Part shown: one piece after another, positions 36,362-45,839 of the stretch
Position numbering within the stretch: the stretch's first letter is position 1
Layout: each line of letters opens with the position of its first letter
Origin: Alcaligenes sp. SDU_A2
GTDB lineage: Bacteria > Pseudomonadota > Gammaproteobacteria > Burkholderiales > Burkholderiaceae_B
Direction: 5' to 3'
DNA: 64,000 bases
NCBI RefSeq assembly: GCF_038237375.1
Contig: NZ_CP151273.1
Location: 620,001-684,000 of the forward strand
Program-made: the position numbers and the translations under genes
The notes under the pieces: generated by a model
What the model was told of the DNA's origin: nothing
The model's database searches: none
Seen by the model: the letters and a program-made list of their open reading frames with translations, nothing else

Positions 36362-36739
36362 TTAGGCGCGATCACCGATCCAGGCCTGTACTTCGATTTC
36401 CACATCGGCACCCTTGGCCAGCTTGGCCTGTACCAGCGAACGTGTGGGCAGTGTATCGCCGAAGCGCTCGGCATAGACTTTGTTGAAGTCTTCAAACAGA
36501 GCCATGTCGGATAGCCAGACGGTGGCCTTGACCACATCGGCCAGCGTGGCGTCAGCCAGCGCCAAACCTTCGATCAGGCGATCGAACGCGGCATGTGTCT
36601 GATCCTGGATGGAACCGCGCACGACCTGGCCTTGCTCATCGTAAGGCAACTGCCCGGACAAAAACAGAAAGCCGCCGGCCATGGTGGCGCGGGAAAAGGG
36701 TAGGGGCAGGTGGCTGGCAATGCGGCGGATGCCGGACAT
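36362..36739 (-). CDS. RidA/YjgF-family protein (cytosolic)
   Basis: The 125-residue protein has no leader. It carries FSRATMAGGFLFLSGQLP, GSIQDQTHAAFDRL, VVKATVWLSDMALFEDFN and TRSLVQAKL...VEIEVQAW. RidA hydrolyses reactive enamine/imine products of PLP enzymes. About half of the residues are shared with the exported neighbour, so the pair arose by tandem duplication followed by gain or loss of a signal peptide. An AGGAG lies before the ATG (GAAAGG-type context CAGGAGATCACC). Confidence 0.9.
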   Translation of the reverse strand: MSGIRRIASHLPLPFSRATMAGGFLFLSGQLPYDEQGQVVRGSIQDQTHAAFDRLIEGLALADATLADVVKATVWLSDMALFEDFNKVYAERFGDTLPTRSLVQAKLAKGADVEIEVQAWIGDRA

Positions 36740-36869
36740 GGTGATCTCCTGAAGGGAAAAAAATCAATAACAAGGGTGGAAAACCAGAACAAGGCCGCCG
36801 GAGTAACTACGAGCGGGACTTGCCTACAATAAGACGTCACTATACAACTTCAATCAGCAAGGAGAGGTC

Positions 36870-37736
36870 ATGAGCGCGGAGTTATTGCAAAGGCTGGAAC
36901 GGCTGAGCCAGGCGGCTTTGGCCAGTGGCGATTTGCTGCCTGTACAGGCCCAGGAGGTGCTGGTGCAACAGCAGGGGCTGCCGTTTTATGTACGCTGGGT
37001 GTCGACCTTGGCCGCCAAGGATGCAGCCAACGTGTCGATTCCGGGTGGGCCACGCGATCCTAATTTCAATCCTTTCCTGCCACCTGACCCAAATTTGACG
37101 CTGGAGGATGTCAGCAGCACGCATAACATCGTGCTGAACAAGTTCGCGGTCTGTGATTTGCACTTGGTGTTGGCGGACAAGGTGTTTTCCGAGCAGCTCA
37201 GTCCTTTGCGCGATATAGATTTGCGGGCGCTGGCGCAGTTTTTGGGTACCTATGGCGGCCTGGGCTTTTATAACGGCGGCGGCCCGGCAGGAGCCAGCCA
37301 GCGTCACAAGCACACCCAATGGGTGCCGCAGGCGGCGGGCAATGGCAGCTTGGGCATGTATCTGGATGCGTTGCCGGCTGATGCGGCACCGGGCAGCGAT
37401 CATCGTCATGTGGCGTTGCCATTTGCGCATTGTTTTGTCCGTTTACACGACCAGAACGACGTTGCGGCATTGGCCGACAGCCTGCTTGATGCGCATCGCC
37501 GGGCGTGCGAAGTATTAGGGCTGCGCGTGGGATCGGATGGACTGCTGCCGGCTCATAATGTATTGGCCGGTCAGGGCTGGATGCTGGTGGTGCCGCGCTC
37601 TGCGGAGCTGGTGGACGGTATTTCTATTAACGCCTTGTCGTATGCCGGGTGCATCTATGTGCGCACGCCCGAGCAGATCGACGTGGTGCGCACGACGGGG
37701 CCTTTGGAGGTGTTGGCCAGGGCAGGGTACGCCTGA
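36870..37736 (+). CDS. ATP adenylyltransferase (Ap4A phosphorylase family)
   Basis: This 288-residue HIT-superfamily protein carries GASQRHKHTQWVP (~141-153), the HxHxQ active site of Ap4A phosphorylases (APA1/APA2 type). These enzymes cleave diadenosine tetraphosphate with phosphate to ATP and ADP. The N-terminal PFYVRWVSTLAAKD and the NPFLPPDPNL block fit the same family. AAGGAGAGG immediately before the ATG is a strong ribosome site. A terminator follows 35 bases after the stop, so the gene is transcribed alone. Confidence 0.85.
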   Translation: MSAELLQRLERLSQAALASGDLLPVQAQEVLVQQQGLPFYVRWVSTLAAKDAANVSIPGGPRDPNFNPFLPPDPNLTLEDVSSTHNIVLNKFAVCDLHLVLADKVFSEQLSPLRDIDLRALAQFLGTYGGLGFYNGGGPAGASQRHKHTQWVPQAAGNGSLGMYLDALPADAAPGSDHRHVALPFAHCFVRLHDQNDVAALADSLLDAHRRACEVLGLRVGSDGLLPAHNVLAGQGWMLVVPRSAELVDGISINALSYAGCIYVRTPEQIDVVRTTGPLEVLARAGYA

Positions 37737-37770
37737 CAATTCTCTTTTGATCCGCAGTAGTTCGTCACCG

Positions 37771-37796
37771 ACCTCGCTATCCAGCGAGGTTTTTTC
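37771..37796 (+). terminator. Terminator of the ATP adenylyltransferase gene
   Basis: ACCTCGCT-ATCC-AGCGAGGT followed by TTTTTC is a perfect intrinsic terminator. Confidence 0.88.
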
Positions 37797-37809
37797 TTGC
37801 CATGTGGTT

Positions 37810-38022
37810 TTGTAGTGTTTGGTATCTACCGTGTTTATCTTTGCTATTTATATATAAAAAAAGAGGGAAATATATAAATAATAATATTTGCTTGCAATTG
37901 GAAAAGAATAAGTCATCAAATAATGAAAACAAGAGAAACAATGTAATTTTTATTGAAAATAATAGGTGTTTTTAAAGGTCAATTACAGTAAAAGAATGAG
38001 TAATTAATTTTAATAATTATTA
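37810..38022. other. AT-rich regulatory gap before the AraC-type regulator
   Basis: This stretch is very AT-rich, with TATATATAAAAA and many A-runs, and has no ORF. It probably contains the promoter of the regulator at 38025. Such DNA attracts H-NS-like silencers. Confidence 0.5.
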
Positions 38023-38024
38023 GA

Positions 38025-38858
38025 ATGGCGCATAGCGACGAGCAGCATGGATTTTTCTTTCTTTCTCGGTTAATTGTCATGTGTGCCCAGCCCGATGCCC
38101 ATATTCTGATTATTGCAGCAGAACCAGCCCGCATAGCCGGGCTGATGGCTTTGTTGCGCGCCAGTTCTTTTCGCGTCAGCTTTGCGCTGGATGCCCAGCA
38201 AGGTTTGCTGCGTTGTCAGACGTTGCTGCCGCATGTGGTGCTTAGTGACTATGAGCTGCCCAGCATGCGGGGCGATATGTTCATGCGCATGCTGCGCTCC
38301 AATCCGGTTACGGCCGCCATTCCGGTGCTTTTCTTATCGTCCATTGCCTGCGTGGAGGCGCAGATGCGGGCCTTGCGCAGTGGCGCGCGTGATTTTATTT
38401 TCAATAAAACCCACGAAGGCCTGATTCTGGAGCGATTGCGCCTGCATTTAAATTTGCGTGAAATCGGGTTTGAAAAGCAAGCAGATACGCCAGTGCGCGA
38501 GCCTATACGCAGAGAAGAAGACTTACCTCGCAATCATTTGGTGGAGGCGGTGCAGGAATACATACAGGACAATCTGGCCGATACCTTGTCGGCTGAATTT
38601 CTGGCGACTCTGTTCGGTTTGACCGAGCGCCGCCTGAACGAAGAATTCAAACAGGCCCTTGGCCTGACTGTGCATGACTTTGTCCGTTCCACGCGCATGC
38701 GCCATGCCATGAGCCTGCTCAGTCAAACAGATTTGGCCGTCACCAATGTGGCGGCTGAATCAGGCTACATAAACCCCGCCAATTTTGCGACGGCCTTCCG
38801 GCAGTACAGCGGATTTTCGCCTTCGGCATATCGTCGCCGGCATCGTGCTAAAAATTGA
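38025..38858 (+). CDS. Pseudo-receiver/AraC-type regulator
   Basis: The 277-residue protein pairs an N-terminal receiver-like domain with a C-terminal AraC helix-turn-helix pair (LSAEFLATLFGLTERRLNEEF and VTNVAAESGYINPANFATAFR). In the receiver the acidic Mg-binding pair is replaced: HILIIAAEPAR instead of ILIVDDEP. The candidate phospho-acceptor (LSDYELP), the serine (LFLSS) and the lysine (FIFNK) remain, so normal phosphorylation is doubtful. An in-frame ATG at 38079 (MCAQPDAHILII) is an equally good start. It is the closest regulator to the adhesin operon 280 bases downstream and is a natural candidate to control it. Confidence 0.78.
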   Translation: MAHSDEQHGFFFLSRLIVMCAQPDAHILIIAAEPARIAGLMALLRASSFRVSFALDAQQGLLRCQTLLPHVVLSDYELPSMRGDMFMRMLRSNPVTAAIPVLFLSSIACVEAQMRALRSGARDFIFNKTHEGLILERLRLHLNLREIGFEKQADTPVREPIRREEDLPRNHLVEAVQEYIQDNLADTLSAEFLATLFGLTERRLNEEFKQALGLTVHDFVRSTRMRHAMSLLSQTDLAVTNVAAESGYINPANFATAFRQYSGFSPSAYRRRHRAKN

Positions 38859-39139
38859 ATCGAATTTATAAAACACAAATTTAACATTTATTGATGTTGT
38901 TTTGATGAAATTCAAAGGTGTTTGGCAGAAAATCAAAAGTCGTGTTCTTGAAGTAGTAAGAAAATAAAACGGTCTGAGTCATTCGGCGTGATTCAGTAAG
39001 TCTTTCCAACTCTGCATATTTCTTTTCGCTAATACGGGGCGAGGGATTTGCTGTGCCTAAAAAAAGCTGATGCGTGAACAAGCGTGCAGCGGGCCGGGAA
39101 GGGAGGGAACACCGCTAATTATTTTTTTGCGTAGAGATC

Positions 39140-42100
39140 ATGAACAAAATCCACAAGTCGATTTGGAATGAGCAAACGGGGACATTTGTAGCCGTAGCGG
39201 AAAACACTAAAGCGTGCGGTAAGCGTACATCCGGATCTGCGCGGGAAATAGGCGCATCGTTGGGCGCAATGCAGGGTTTGACCTGGAAGCTGGGTGTGGT
39301 GGTACTGGCCTTGATGAGCGCGGGCATGTTGGCGCGCCCGGCCCAGGCCCAACTGCTGGGCGGCTGGGATCTGAGCGTGGATGGTGCGGCCGGATTGCGC
39401 GTGTTGCTGGACAGCACCTTGTCGCTGAACTCCAGCGACAATATCAATCTGGTACGCAATGGCAGCGCAATCACCTTTAATCTGGACCCTAATCTGGTCG
39501 TCGATACCGTTACCGCCTCGGGTGCCATCAAAGGGGGCAGCGGCGAATTCACAGGTGGGCTGACGGCGGGCAGCGCCACGATCGGTGGTGCCTTGCAGGC
39601 TGGCAGCGCGACAGTCAGCGGTGCTTTGCAGGCAGGTTCGGCCACCGTCACCAACAATTTGACGGCGGGCAGTGCTACGGTCGGCGGTGCCTTACAGGCC
39701 AACTCGGCCACTGTTACTAATAATTTGACCGCCGGCAGCGCGACAGTCAACGGTGCTTTGCAGGCGGGTTCAGCCAACGTCACCAATAATTTGACGGCGG
39801 GCAGTGCCACAGTCGGCGGTGCCTTGCAGGCCAACTCGGCCACCGTCACCAACAACCTGACGGCAGGCAGCGCCACGGTTAACGGTGCCTTGCAGGCTGG
39901 CACTGCAAACGTGACCAATCAACTGACGGCTGGAAGTGCAGTTATCAATGGTGCTTTACAGGCCAATAGCGCCGCTGTGACCGGCGCGCTTACATCTAAC
40001 AGTCTGTCTACGGTGAATCTGACGGCGACCGGCACGACCAGCCTGCAAGCCGTTAATGTGAACAATAACAAGATATCCGGCCTGGCCGACGGTGTTGTCA
40101 GTAACACCAGTACCGATGCGGTTTCCGGCAAGGTACTTTATGGCATTCTGAACTCCGGCGACGGTATCAAGTATTTCCACACTAACTCCATTAAAGGCGA
40201 TTCGACAGCGACAGGCGTAGACGCCGTTGCCATCGGTCCTGAAACGACGGCGCAAGGCCAGGCGGCTTTGGCCGCCGGTCTGCAGGCGCAGGCTAAAGGC
40301 GATTCTTCTTTGGCGTTAGGGCAGTTGGCCAAGGCCGAAGGTGTCAGCTCTATTGTGTTGGGCCAGGAAGCCGCTGTGGACGAATTGTCTGAAGGGGCCA
40401 TTGCCATTGGACGTCAAGCCAGCGTACAAAAAGATACGGGCGCTGTATCGGCCATTGCTATCGGCGACAAGGCGTCTGCGTCTGCTACGAATGCGGCTGC
40501 CTTGGGTGCGTGGGCAACGGCAGGTGGTGCCAATGCCTTAGCGCTGGGGGTGCAGGCAGGGGCGGGCGGTGTTAATTCCCTGGCGGCAGGGCATCAGGCG
40601 CAAGCCGGCGGGAGCAATGCGGTTGCCCTGGGCGATGGCGCGCGTGGTCAGGCTACGGGGGCCGTGGCTTTGGGGTACGGAGCCAGCTCGACGACTTTGA
40701 ACAGTATCGCAATCGGTACCGGGGCTGGCGTAGGAACCAGTTCCGGCAGCACGCCGCCGGGCTTGGACAAGACCTCGCATGTGGCTATTGGTACGAATGC
40801 GGGGCGTAACGTCACGGGTAATCAGAGCACCGCGATTGGTTACGATGCGGGTACCGGGATCGTCGGCGACTATACCGTTTCCATTGGTAATGAAGCGGGT
40901 GACTATCTGTCTGGCGATCACAACGTGTCGATCGGCAATAAAGCCAACAGCAAAGCCAGCGCGACCGTTGTCGAACACGCCATATCGATAGGCGGTAGCA
41001 GTTCGGCCAGCAGTCGCTCGGTGGCGATCGGTGAACTGGCACAGGCGATCGGTCAGGCATCGACCGCTGTAGGTGCCAATGCCACCGCATCCGGTGCAAA
41101 TAGCGTGGCTCTGGGTGCCAATGCCTGGGCAGACGCGGACAGCGTGGCCCTGGGTGCCAATTCGCGTGCAGAGGCCTCGACGGGAGTCGGGTTTTTGACC
41201 AGGTCCAATAGTTCCGGCGGCAGCATCGATGTGGTGTCCGTAGGTTCGTCGGTCGGGGGAGGGAGTGTCGGGCGACGAATCACTAATGTGATCGATGGCT
41301 CAGCCGGAACCGATGCCGTCAACGTGAATCAGTTGTTGGCCGCGCAACAAAACCTGGCTGACGTTTTGGGCCAGGGTACGGTGGTCGATGGCCGGGTAAC
41401 CGAGTTCCAGGTCGGCACCAAGAAATATGCCTCTGTTGCCGCTGCATTTGCGGAGTTGGGGGCTGGTGGCCCAGGCGTACCTATCGATCCGACCGGTGCG
41501 GTGTTGTATGACAGCGGCTCTAACAGCGGTGTTGTTACCTTACAGGGCACGGGTGGCACGCGTATCCAGAACGTAAAGGACGGTATTGCGCCGACCGATG
41601 CGGTTAACGTGGGTCAATTGACCTCCGTGGTGGATGCCAACAAAGCGCATTACGTCAGCATTAATTCTACGGGTAGCGAAAATCGCGAAAACCGGGGTGC
41701 GACGGGTGCTGAAGCGATTGCAATCGGGGCGGCTGCCGAGGCAACGGCGCGCAACAGTTTGGCCGTGGGTCGGGAAGCCACCGCCCTTGGCGAAAATGCC
41801 ACCGGCTTGGGCTCGGGGGTCGAGGCGCGTGGCCTTGGATCTACCGCGATTGGCCTGGGTTCGATTGCGTACGATGAGCAGACCGTTGCTATGGGTGCTG
41901 TCGCCAAAAGTCGCGGCACAAACTCGATCGCCATCGGCACCGGCGCGGAAGTGGACAGCAAGGAAGGCGCGACTGTTACCTCCAATAACGGCATTGCCAT
42001 CGGTACCGATGCCGATGTGACGGCGGATAACGGTATTTCTCTGGGTGAACGGGCTGTGGCGTCCGCCGTTCGGGGCATGGCGTTTGGTAACGAGGCAGAA

Positions 42101-45100
42101 GCACGCGGCGTGAATTCCTCGGCCAGTGGTACCCGAGCACGGGCTTTGGGTGTGGATTCACAGGCCAGTGGCACGGGCGCAACCGCATCGGGCAGCCGTT
42201 CGCAGGCCAGTGGCACCGGTGCCACGGCCTCGGGTACAGATACCGTTGCTGTCGGTACCGGTGCCAACGGGCACGGAGTCAACGGCGTGGCGCTGGGTAC
42301 GGGCGCGGTAGCCGGACGAGCCGGTTTGACTAGACCGGAAGATATTGCCAACAACGTCGATATGCTGGCTTTGGGGGCTCGTTCGCAGGCAGAAGCCAAG
42401 GGTTCCGTGGCACTGGGCTCGGATTCCAAGACGCAGGCCTCGTACGGGGCATCGGTAGCGCGCTACTCCAATGTGAACCACGATGACTCGGTCAATGGCG
42501 TGGTGTCAGTGGGCGATCACGGTGGCGAGGGTGGAGTTAACAGCATTCAACGCCGCATTACCAATCTGGCCGGTGGCATGGCCGATACCGATGCGGTCAA
42601 TGTGCGCCAGCTTCGGGCGGTGCGTGATACGCACTGGTCCTACTCGGGCAATACCGGCTCGACCAATCAGACCATGGGCTCGACGGTTGCGATTTCGGGC
42701 GGGCATACCGGTGCGGCCATCACCAGCAACGAGAACGTCAAAACGGTGGTCACCCCTGGTGTACAGGGTGTAGACGGTAACGGCGACGTCGTCTTTACCG
42801 GCGGCAAGATCGATATTCAGTTTGCAGAAACGCCGCATTTCAAGGGCGCGGACATGGGTGGCCAAAAAATCACCAATGTCGCAGCCGGCACGGTGTCCTC
42901 CAGCAGCATGGATGCCATCAATGGTTCGCAGCTGTATGCGGTGGAAAACAAGCCCATTACCTTCAGCGGCAATACGGGTTCTGTACAGCGCAAACTGGGC
43001 GAAACGCAGATCATCAAGGGTTCGTTGGCGACGTCGGCAACGGCCAATGCCAGCAATATCCGCACTCAGGTCAATGCAGCTGGCGAGGTCGAGATTCTGT
43101 TGGCCAACGCCCTGACCGCCGACAGCCTGACCATCAACAACGGCGGTCCGGTGCTGGGCAGCGGCGGCCTGAACATGAACAATCACAAGATCACCAACCT
43201 GACGGCCGGCACAGCCGACACGGATGCGGTGAATTTAAGCCAGTTAAAGGCCGTAGATGATACGGCCAAACTGGGTTGGAACCTGGGCGTGAACGGTGGC
43301 GTGGCCACTAACGTGGCCCCCGGCGGTGCCGTGGATCTGAGCAGCGCGACCGACAACAACATCGTGATTACCAAGGATGCTAACAACCACGTCAAGTTTG
43401 GCCTGGCGAACAATGTGAACGTGGGCGGCACACTGACGGTGGCGGGTGTCAGCACGCTGACCGGTGGTGCGCATATCAGCAACGAGCTGATTGTTAATCC
43501 GAACACGACCGTGAACCTGGGTGGCAACAAAATCACCAATGTGGCAGCCGGCGTGGTGTCCTCCACCAGTACGGAGGCTATCAATGGTTCGCAGTTGCAT
43601 GCGGTGGAAAACAAGCCCATTACCTTCCAGGGCAACTCGGGCACCACGCCACGCAAGCTGGGTGAAACCCAGGTCATCAGGGGTTCGCTGGCCAGCACGG
43701 CAGCCGCCAATACCAGCAATATCCGTACCAACGTAACGGGCACGGGTGAGCTGGAAATCCTGCTGGCCAATGCGCTGACGGCGGACAGCCTGACCATCAA
43801 CAACGGTGGGCCCGTACTGAGCAATACCGGCCTGAATATGAATAACCAAAAGATCACTAACCTGACGGATGGCACGGTCGACACGGACGCGGTCAACCTT
43901 GGCCAGTTGAAGGAGGTAGGCGATATCGCCAATACCGGTTGGAAGCTGGGTGTGAATGGCGGCACGGCCAACAAGGTGGCTCCTGGCGATACGGTGGATT
44001 TTTCCAGTTCGGACGGCAATATCGTCCTGACGCAAACCGACAAAAAAGTGGACCTGAAGCTGTCCGATGACCTGAGCTTGACCAATGTGACGGTAGCCGG
44101 CAACACCACGGTCAATAACTTGACGGCGACCGGCGACACGATTCTGAAGAACGTGAATGTAGGCGGCGATACCTTGGTCGTGAATGAAGGCAATGTGACG
44201 ATCAAGCAAGGCACGACCGTCAAGCTGGGAGACCAGTTCACGGTGAATCAGGGCGGCGATGTGCACTACACCGGTCCGATCACCGAAAACACGCACATCG
44301 TGAACAAGGAGTACGTGGATAACAGTTCGCAGAACGTCATCAACAACAATCCGCTGACCTTTGCTGGCACAACGGGCTCCACACAGCGCAAGCTGGGTGA
44401 AACGCTGAATGTGGTGGGCAGCAACGCCAATATTTCCACAGTGGCGACCGAAGGCCAACTGGCCATTGCCTTGAGCGATGATCTGGTTCTGAACAGCGTC
44501 ACGACCGGCGACACCAAGGTCAACACCGACGGTGTAACGGTCAAGGGCGCGGCGGGTGGCCCGGATGTGGTGATGAACAACACGGGCTTTAGCGTAGGGC
44601 CGAACATCGCTTTGACGGCAGCCGGGCTGCGCGCCGGAACGGTGGTGGTGTCCGCGGAGAGTAATGACATCACGGGCCTGAGCAATCTGACGCTGGGCAG
44701 CAGCGACTTTGGTACCAAAGGCCGTGGCGCGACCGAAGAACAGTTGCAACTGGTGCGCGGCGAAACCCAGAAAGTGGCCGACCGCTCCGTCAAGTACGAC
44801 CTGAATCCGGACAACACGGTCAACTATGGCAAGGTCACCATGGAAGGGGACGTGTCCACCGACGGCGGTCGTACCGGCGGTACCGGGATCACCAATGTGG
44901 CGCGTGGTGATATTTCCGCCAACAGTACAGATGCGGTCAACGGCAGCCAGATATCCGACATGGGCGACAGCATCGCGGCGGGCATGGGTGGCGGCTCCAA
45001 ATTCGTGGACGGCAAGCTGGTGACCGACCTGAATGTGGGCGGCACAAGCTACAACAACGTCAACGATGCCTTGGGCGGCTTGGATTCCAAGATCGATAAC

Positions 45101-45715
45101 GTCGGTCAGGTGGCCAGCGCAGGCTGGAATATCCAGACCAACGGCGATGTGGCCGATAAGGTGGCCCCTGGCTCCACGGTGCAGTTCCTGAACGGCGACA
45201 ACATCGAGATCACCCGTTCCGGCGCGAATGTGACAGTCGGAATGGCTCAGGACATCAAGGTCAACAGTGTGGTGTCCAAGTCGGTGACGACCAACGAGCT
45301 CAAGATCGAGAATGGCCCGACCATCAACCAGAGCGGCGTGAACATGAACGATAAGCCCATCACCAATCTGGCCGATGGGAAAGCACCGCAAGATGCCGTG
45401 AACGTGCGCCAGTTGGGGCAGGCCACGGCCAATATTCAGGGCCAGATCAATCATCTGGATGGCCGCGTCAACAAGGTCGAAAACCGCGCCAATGCCGGTA
45501 TTGCGGCAGCGCTGGCAACCGCCGGCTTGCCCCAGGCGTATTTGCCCGGCAAGAGCATGTTCTCGATGGCCGGCGGTGCCTGGAATGGCGAAAGCGGCTA
45601 TGCCCTGGGCTTGTCCACGGTGTCGGATGGCGGCAGTTGGGTGGTCAAGGGCACGGTGGCAGGCTCGTCTCGTGGTGACTACGGCGGCTCGGTAGGCGTG
45701 GGCTTCCAGTGGTAA
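39140..45715 (+). CDS. Trimeric autotransporter adhesin (YadA/Hia-like)
   Basis: The 2191-residue protein starts with an extended signal peptide (MNKIHKSIWNEQTGTFVAV, cleaved after AQA near residue 70). Residues ~130-290 are Ser/Ala/Asn-rich short repeats (TAGSATVGGALQANSATVTNN). YadA-head repeats of the AIG..A.A.G.NS.ALG type fill ~355-690 and ~875-1110. Stalk segments are joined by neck motifs such as TDAVNVNQL, TDAVNVRQL and TDAVNLSQL. The last ~70 residues (GRVNKVENRANAGIAAALAT to GVGFQW) form the membrane anchor that trimerises into the 12-strand pore. It should be a surface fibre for adhesion or autoaggregation. Two helper-type lipoproteins follow. Confidence 0.95.
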   Translation: MNKIHKSIWNEQTGTFVAVAENTKACGKRTSGSAREIGASLGAMQGLTWKLGVVVLALMSAGMLARPAQAQLLGGWDLSVDGAAGLRVLLDSTLSLNSSDNINLVRNGSAITFNLDPNLVVDTVTASGAIKGGSGEFTGGLTAGSATIGGALQAGSATVSGALQAGSATVTNNLTAGSATVGGALQANSATVTNNLTAGSATVNGALQAGSANVTNNLTAGSATVGGALQANSATVTNNLTAGSATVNGALQAGTANVTNQLTAGSAVINGALQANSAAVTGALTSNSLSTVNLTATGTTSLQAVNVNNNKISGLADGVVSNTSTDAVSGKVLYGILNSGDGIKYFHTNSIKGDSTATGVDAVAIGPETTAQGQAALAAGLQAQAKGDSSLALGQLAKAEGVSSIVLGQEAAVDELSEGAIAIGRQASVQKDTGAVSAIAIGDKASASATNAAALGAWATAGGANALALGVQAGAGGVNSLAAGHQAQAGGSNAVALGDGARGQATGAVALGYGASSTTLNSIAIGTGAGVGTSSGSTPPGLDKTSHVAIGTNAGRNVTGNQSTAIGYDAGTGIVGDYTVSIGNEAGDYLSGDHNVSIGNKANSKASATVVEHAISIGGSSSASSRSVAIGELAQAIGQASTAVGANATASGANSVALGANAWADADSVALGANSRAEASTGVGFLTRSNSSGGSIDVVSVGSSVGGGSVGRRITNVIDGSAGTDAVNVNQLLAAQQNLADVLGQGTVVDGRVTEFQVGTKKYASVAAAFAELGAGGPGVPIDPTGAVLYDSGSNSGVVTLQGTGGTRIQNVKDGIAPTDAVNVGQLTSVVDANKAHYVSINSTGSENRENRGATGAEAIAIGAAAEATARNSLAVGREATALGENATGLGSGVEARGLGSTAIGLGSIAYDEQTVAMGAVAKSRGTNSIAIGTGAEVDSKEGATVTSNNGIAIGTDADVTADNGISLGERAVASAVRGMAFGNEAEARGVNSSASGTRARALGVDSQASGTGATASGSRSQASGTGATASGTDTVAVGTGANGHGVNGVALGTGAVAGRAGLTRPEDIANNVDMLALGARSQAEAKGSVALGSDSKTQASYGASVARYSNVNHDDSVNGVVSVGDHGGEGGVNSIQRRITNLAGGMADTDAVNVRQLRAVRDTHWSYSGNTGSTNQTMGSTVAISGGHTGAAITSNENVKTVVTPGVQGVDGNGDVVFTGGKIDIQFAETPHFKGADMGGQKITNVAAGTVSSSSMDAINGSQLYAVENKPITFSGNTGSVQRKLGETQIIKGSLATSATANASNIRTQVNAAGEVEILLANALTADSLTINNGGPVLGSGGLNMNNHKITNLTAGTADTDAVNLSQLKAVDDTAKLGWNLGVNGGVATNVAPGGAVDLSSATDNNIVITKDANNHVKFGLANNVNVGGTLTVAGVSTLTGGAHISNELIVNPNTTVNLGGNKITNVAAGVVSSTSTEAINGSQLHAVENKPITFQGNSGTTPRKLGETQVIRGSLASTAAANTSNIRTNVTGTGELEILLANALTADSLTINNGGPVLSNTGLNMNNQKITNLTDGTVDTDAVNLGQLKEVGDIANTGWKLGVNGGTANKVAPGDTVDFSSSDGNIVLTQTDKKVDLKLSDDLSLTNVTVAGNTTVNNLTATGDTILKNVNVGGDTLVVNEGNVTIKQGTTVKLGDQFTVNQGGDVHYTGPITENTHIVNKEYVDNSSQNVINNNPLTFAGTTGSTQRKLGETLNVVGSNANISTVATEGQLAIALSDDLVLNSVTTGDTKVNTDGVTVKGAAGGPDVVMNNTGFSVGPNIALTAAGLRAGTVVVSAESNDITGLSNLTLGSSDFGTKGRGATEEQLQLVRGETQKVADRSVKYDLNPDNTVNYGKVTMEGDVSTDGGRTGGTGITNVARGDISANSTDAVNGSQISDMGDSIAAGMGGGSKFVDGKLVTDLNVGGTSYNNVNDALGGLDSKIDNVGQVASAGWNIQTNGDVADKVAPGSTVQFLNGDNIEITRSGANVTVGMAQDIKVNSVVSKSVTTNELKIENGPTINQSGVNMNDKPITNLADGKAPQDAVNVRQLGQATANIQGQINHLDGRVNKVENRANAGIAAALATAGLPQAYLPGKSMFSMAGGAWNGESGYALGLSTVSDGGSWVVKGTVAGSSRGDYGGSVGVGFQW
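39546..40010 (+). repeat. Degenerate tandem repeats encoding the adhesin N-terminal stalk
   Basis: A 66-base unit (22 codons, TAGSATV.GALQA.SA.VTNNL), often alternating in two sequence versions as a 132-base double unit, is repeated about seven times with high identity. Unequal recombination here would change fibre length while keeping the frame. Confidence 0.85.
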
Positions 45716-45738
45716 GCAGGCACTAGCAGTCACTAGCA

Positions 45739-45765
45739 GGGTCGCGCACAAGAAGGGCGCGACCC
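45739..45765 (+). terminator. Hairpin between the adhesin and the OmpA-like gene
   Basis: GGGTCGCGC-ACAAGAAGG-GCGCGACCC is a perfect 9-bp stem followed only by CATTTG. It may attenuate rather than fully stop transcription into the lipoprotein genes. Confidence 0.5.
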
Positions 45766-45839
45766 ATTTGCCGGGTTCGGCCCGGTATTGCATGTCCGCA
45801 GACCAGGCGTTCGGGCCTGTCCGGAACGGAGAATACAGA

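Noticed and set aside
38881-39081. 66-residue open frame on the minus strand before the adhesin
   Set aside because: AT-rich, no ribosome site, no motif; more likely promoter DNA of the adhesin gene.
39546-40010. Regular repeats considered as a CRISPR array
   Set aside because: The repeats are in-frame coding units of the adhesin with no unique spacers and no cas genes nearby.
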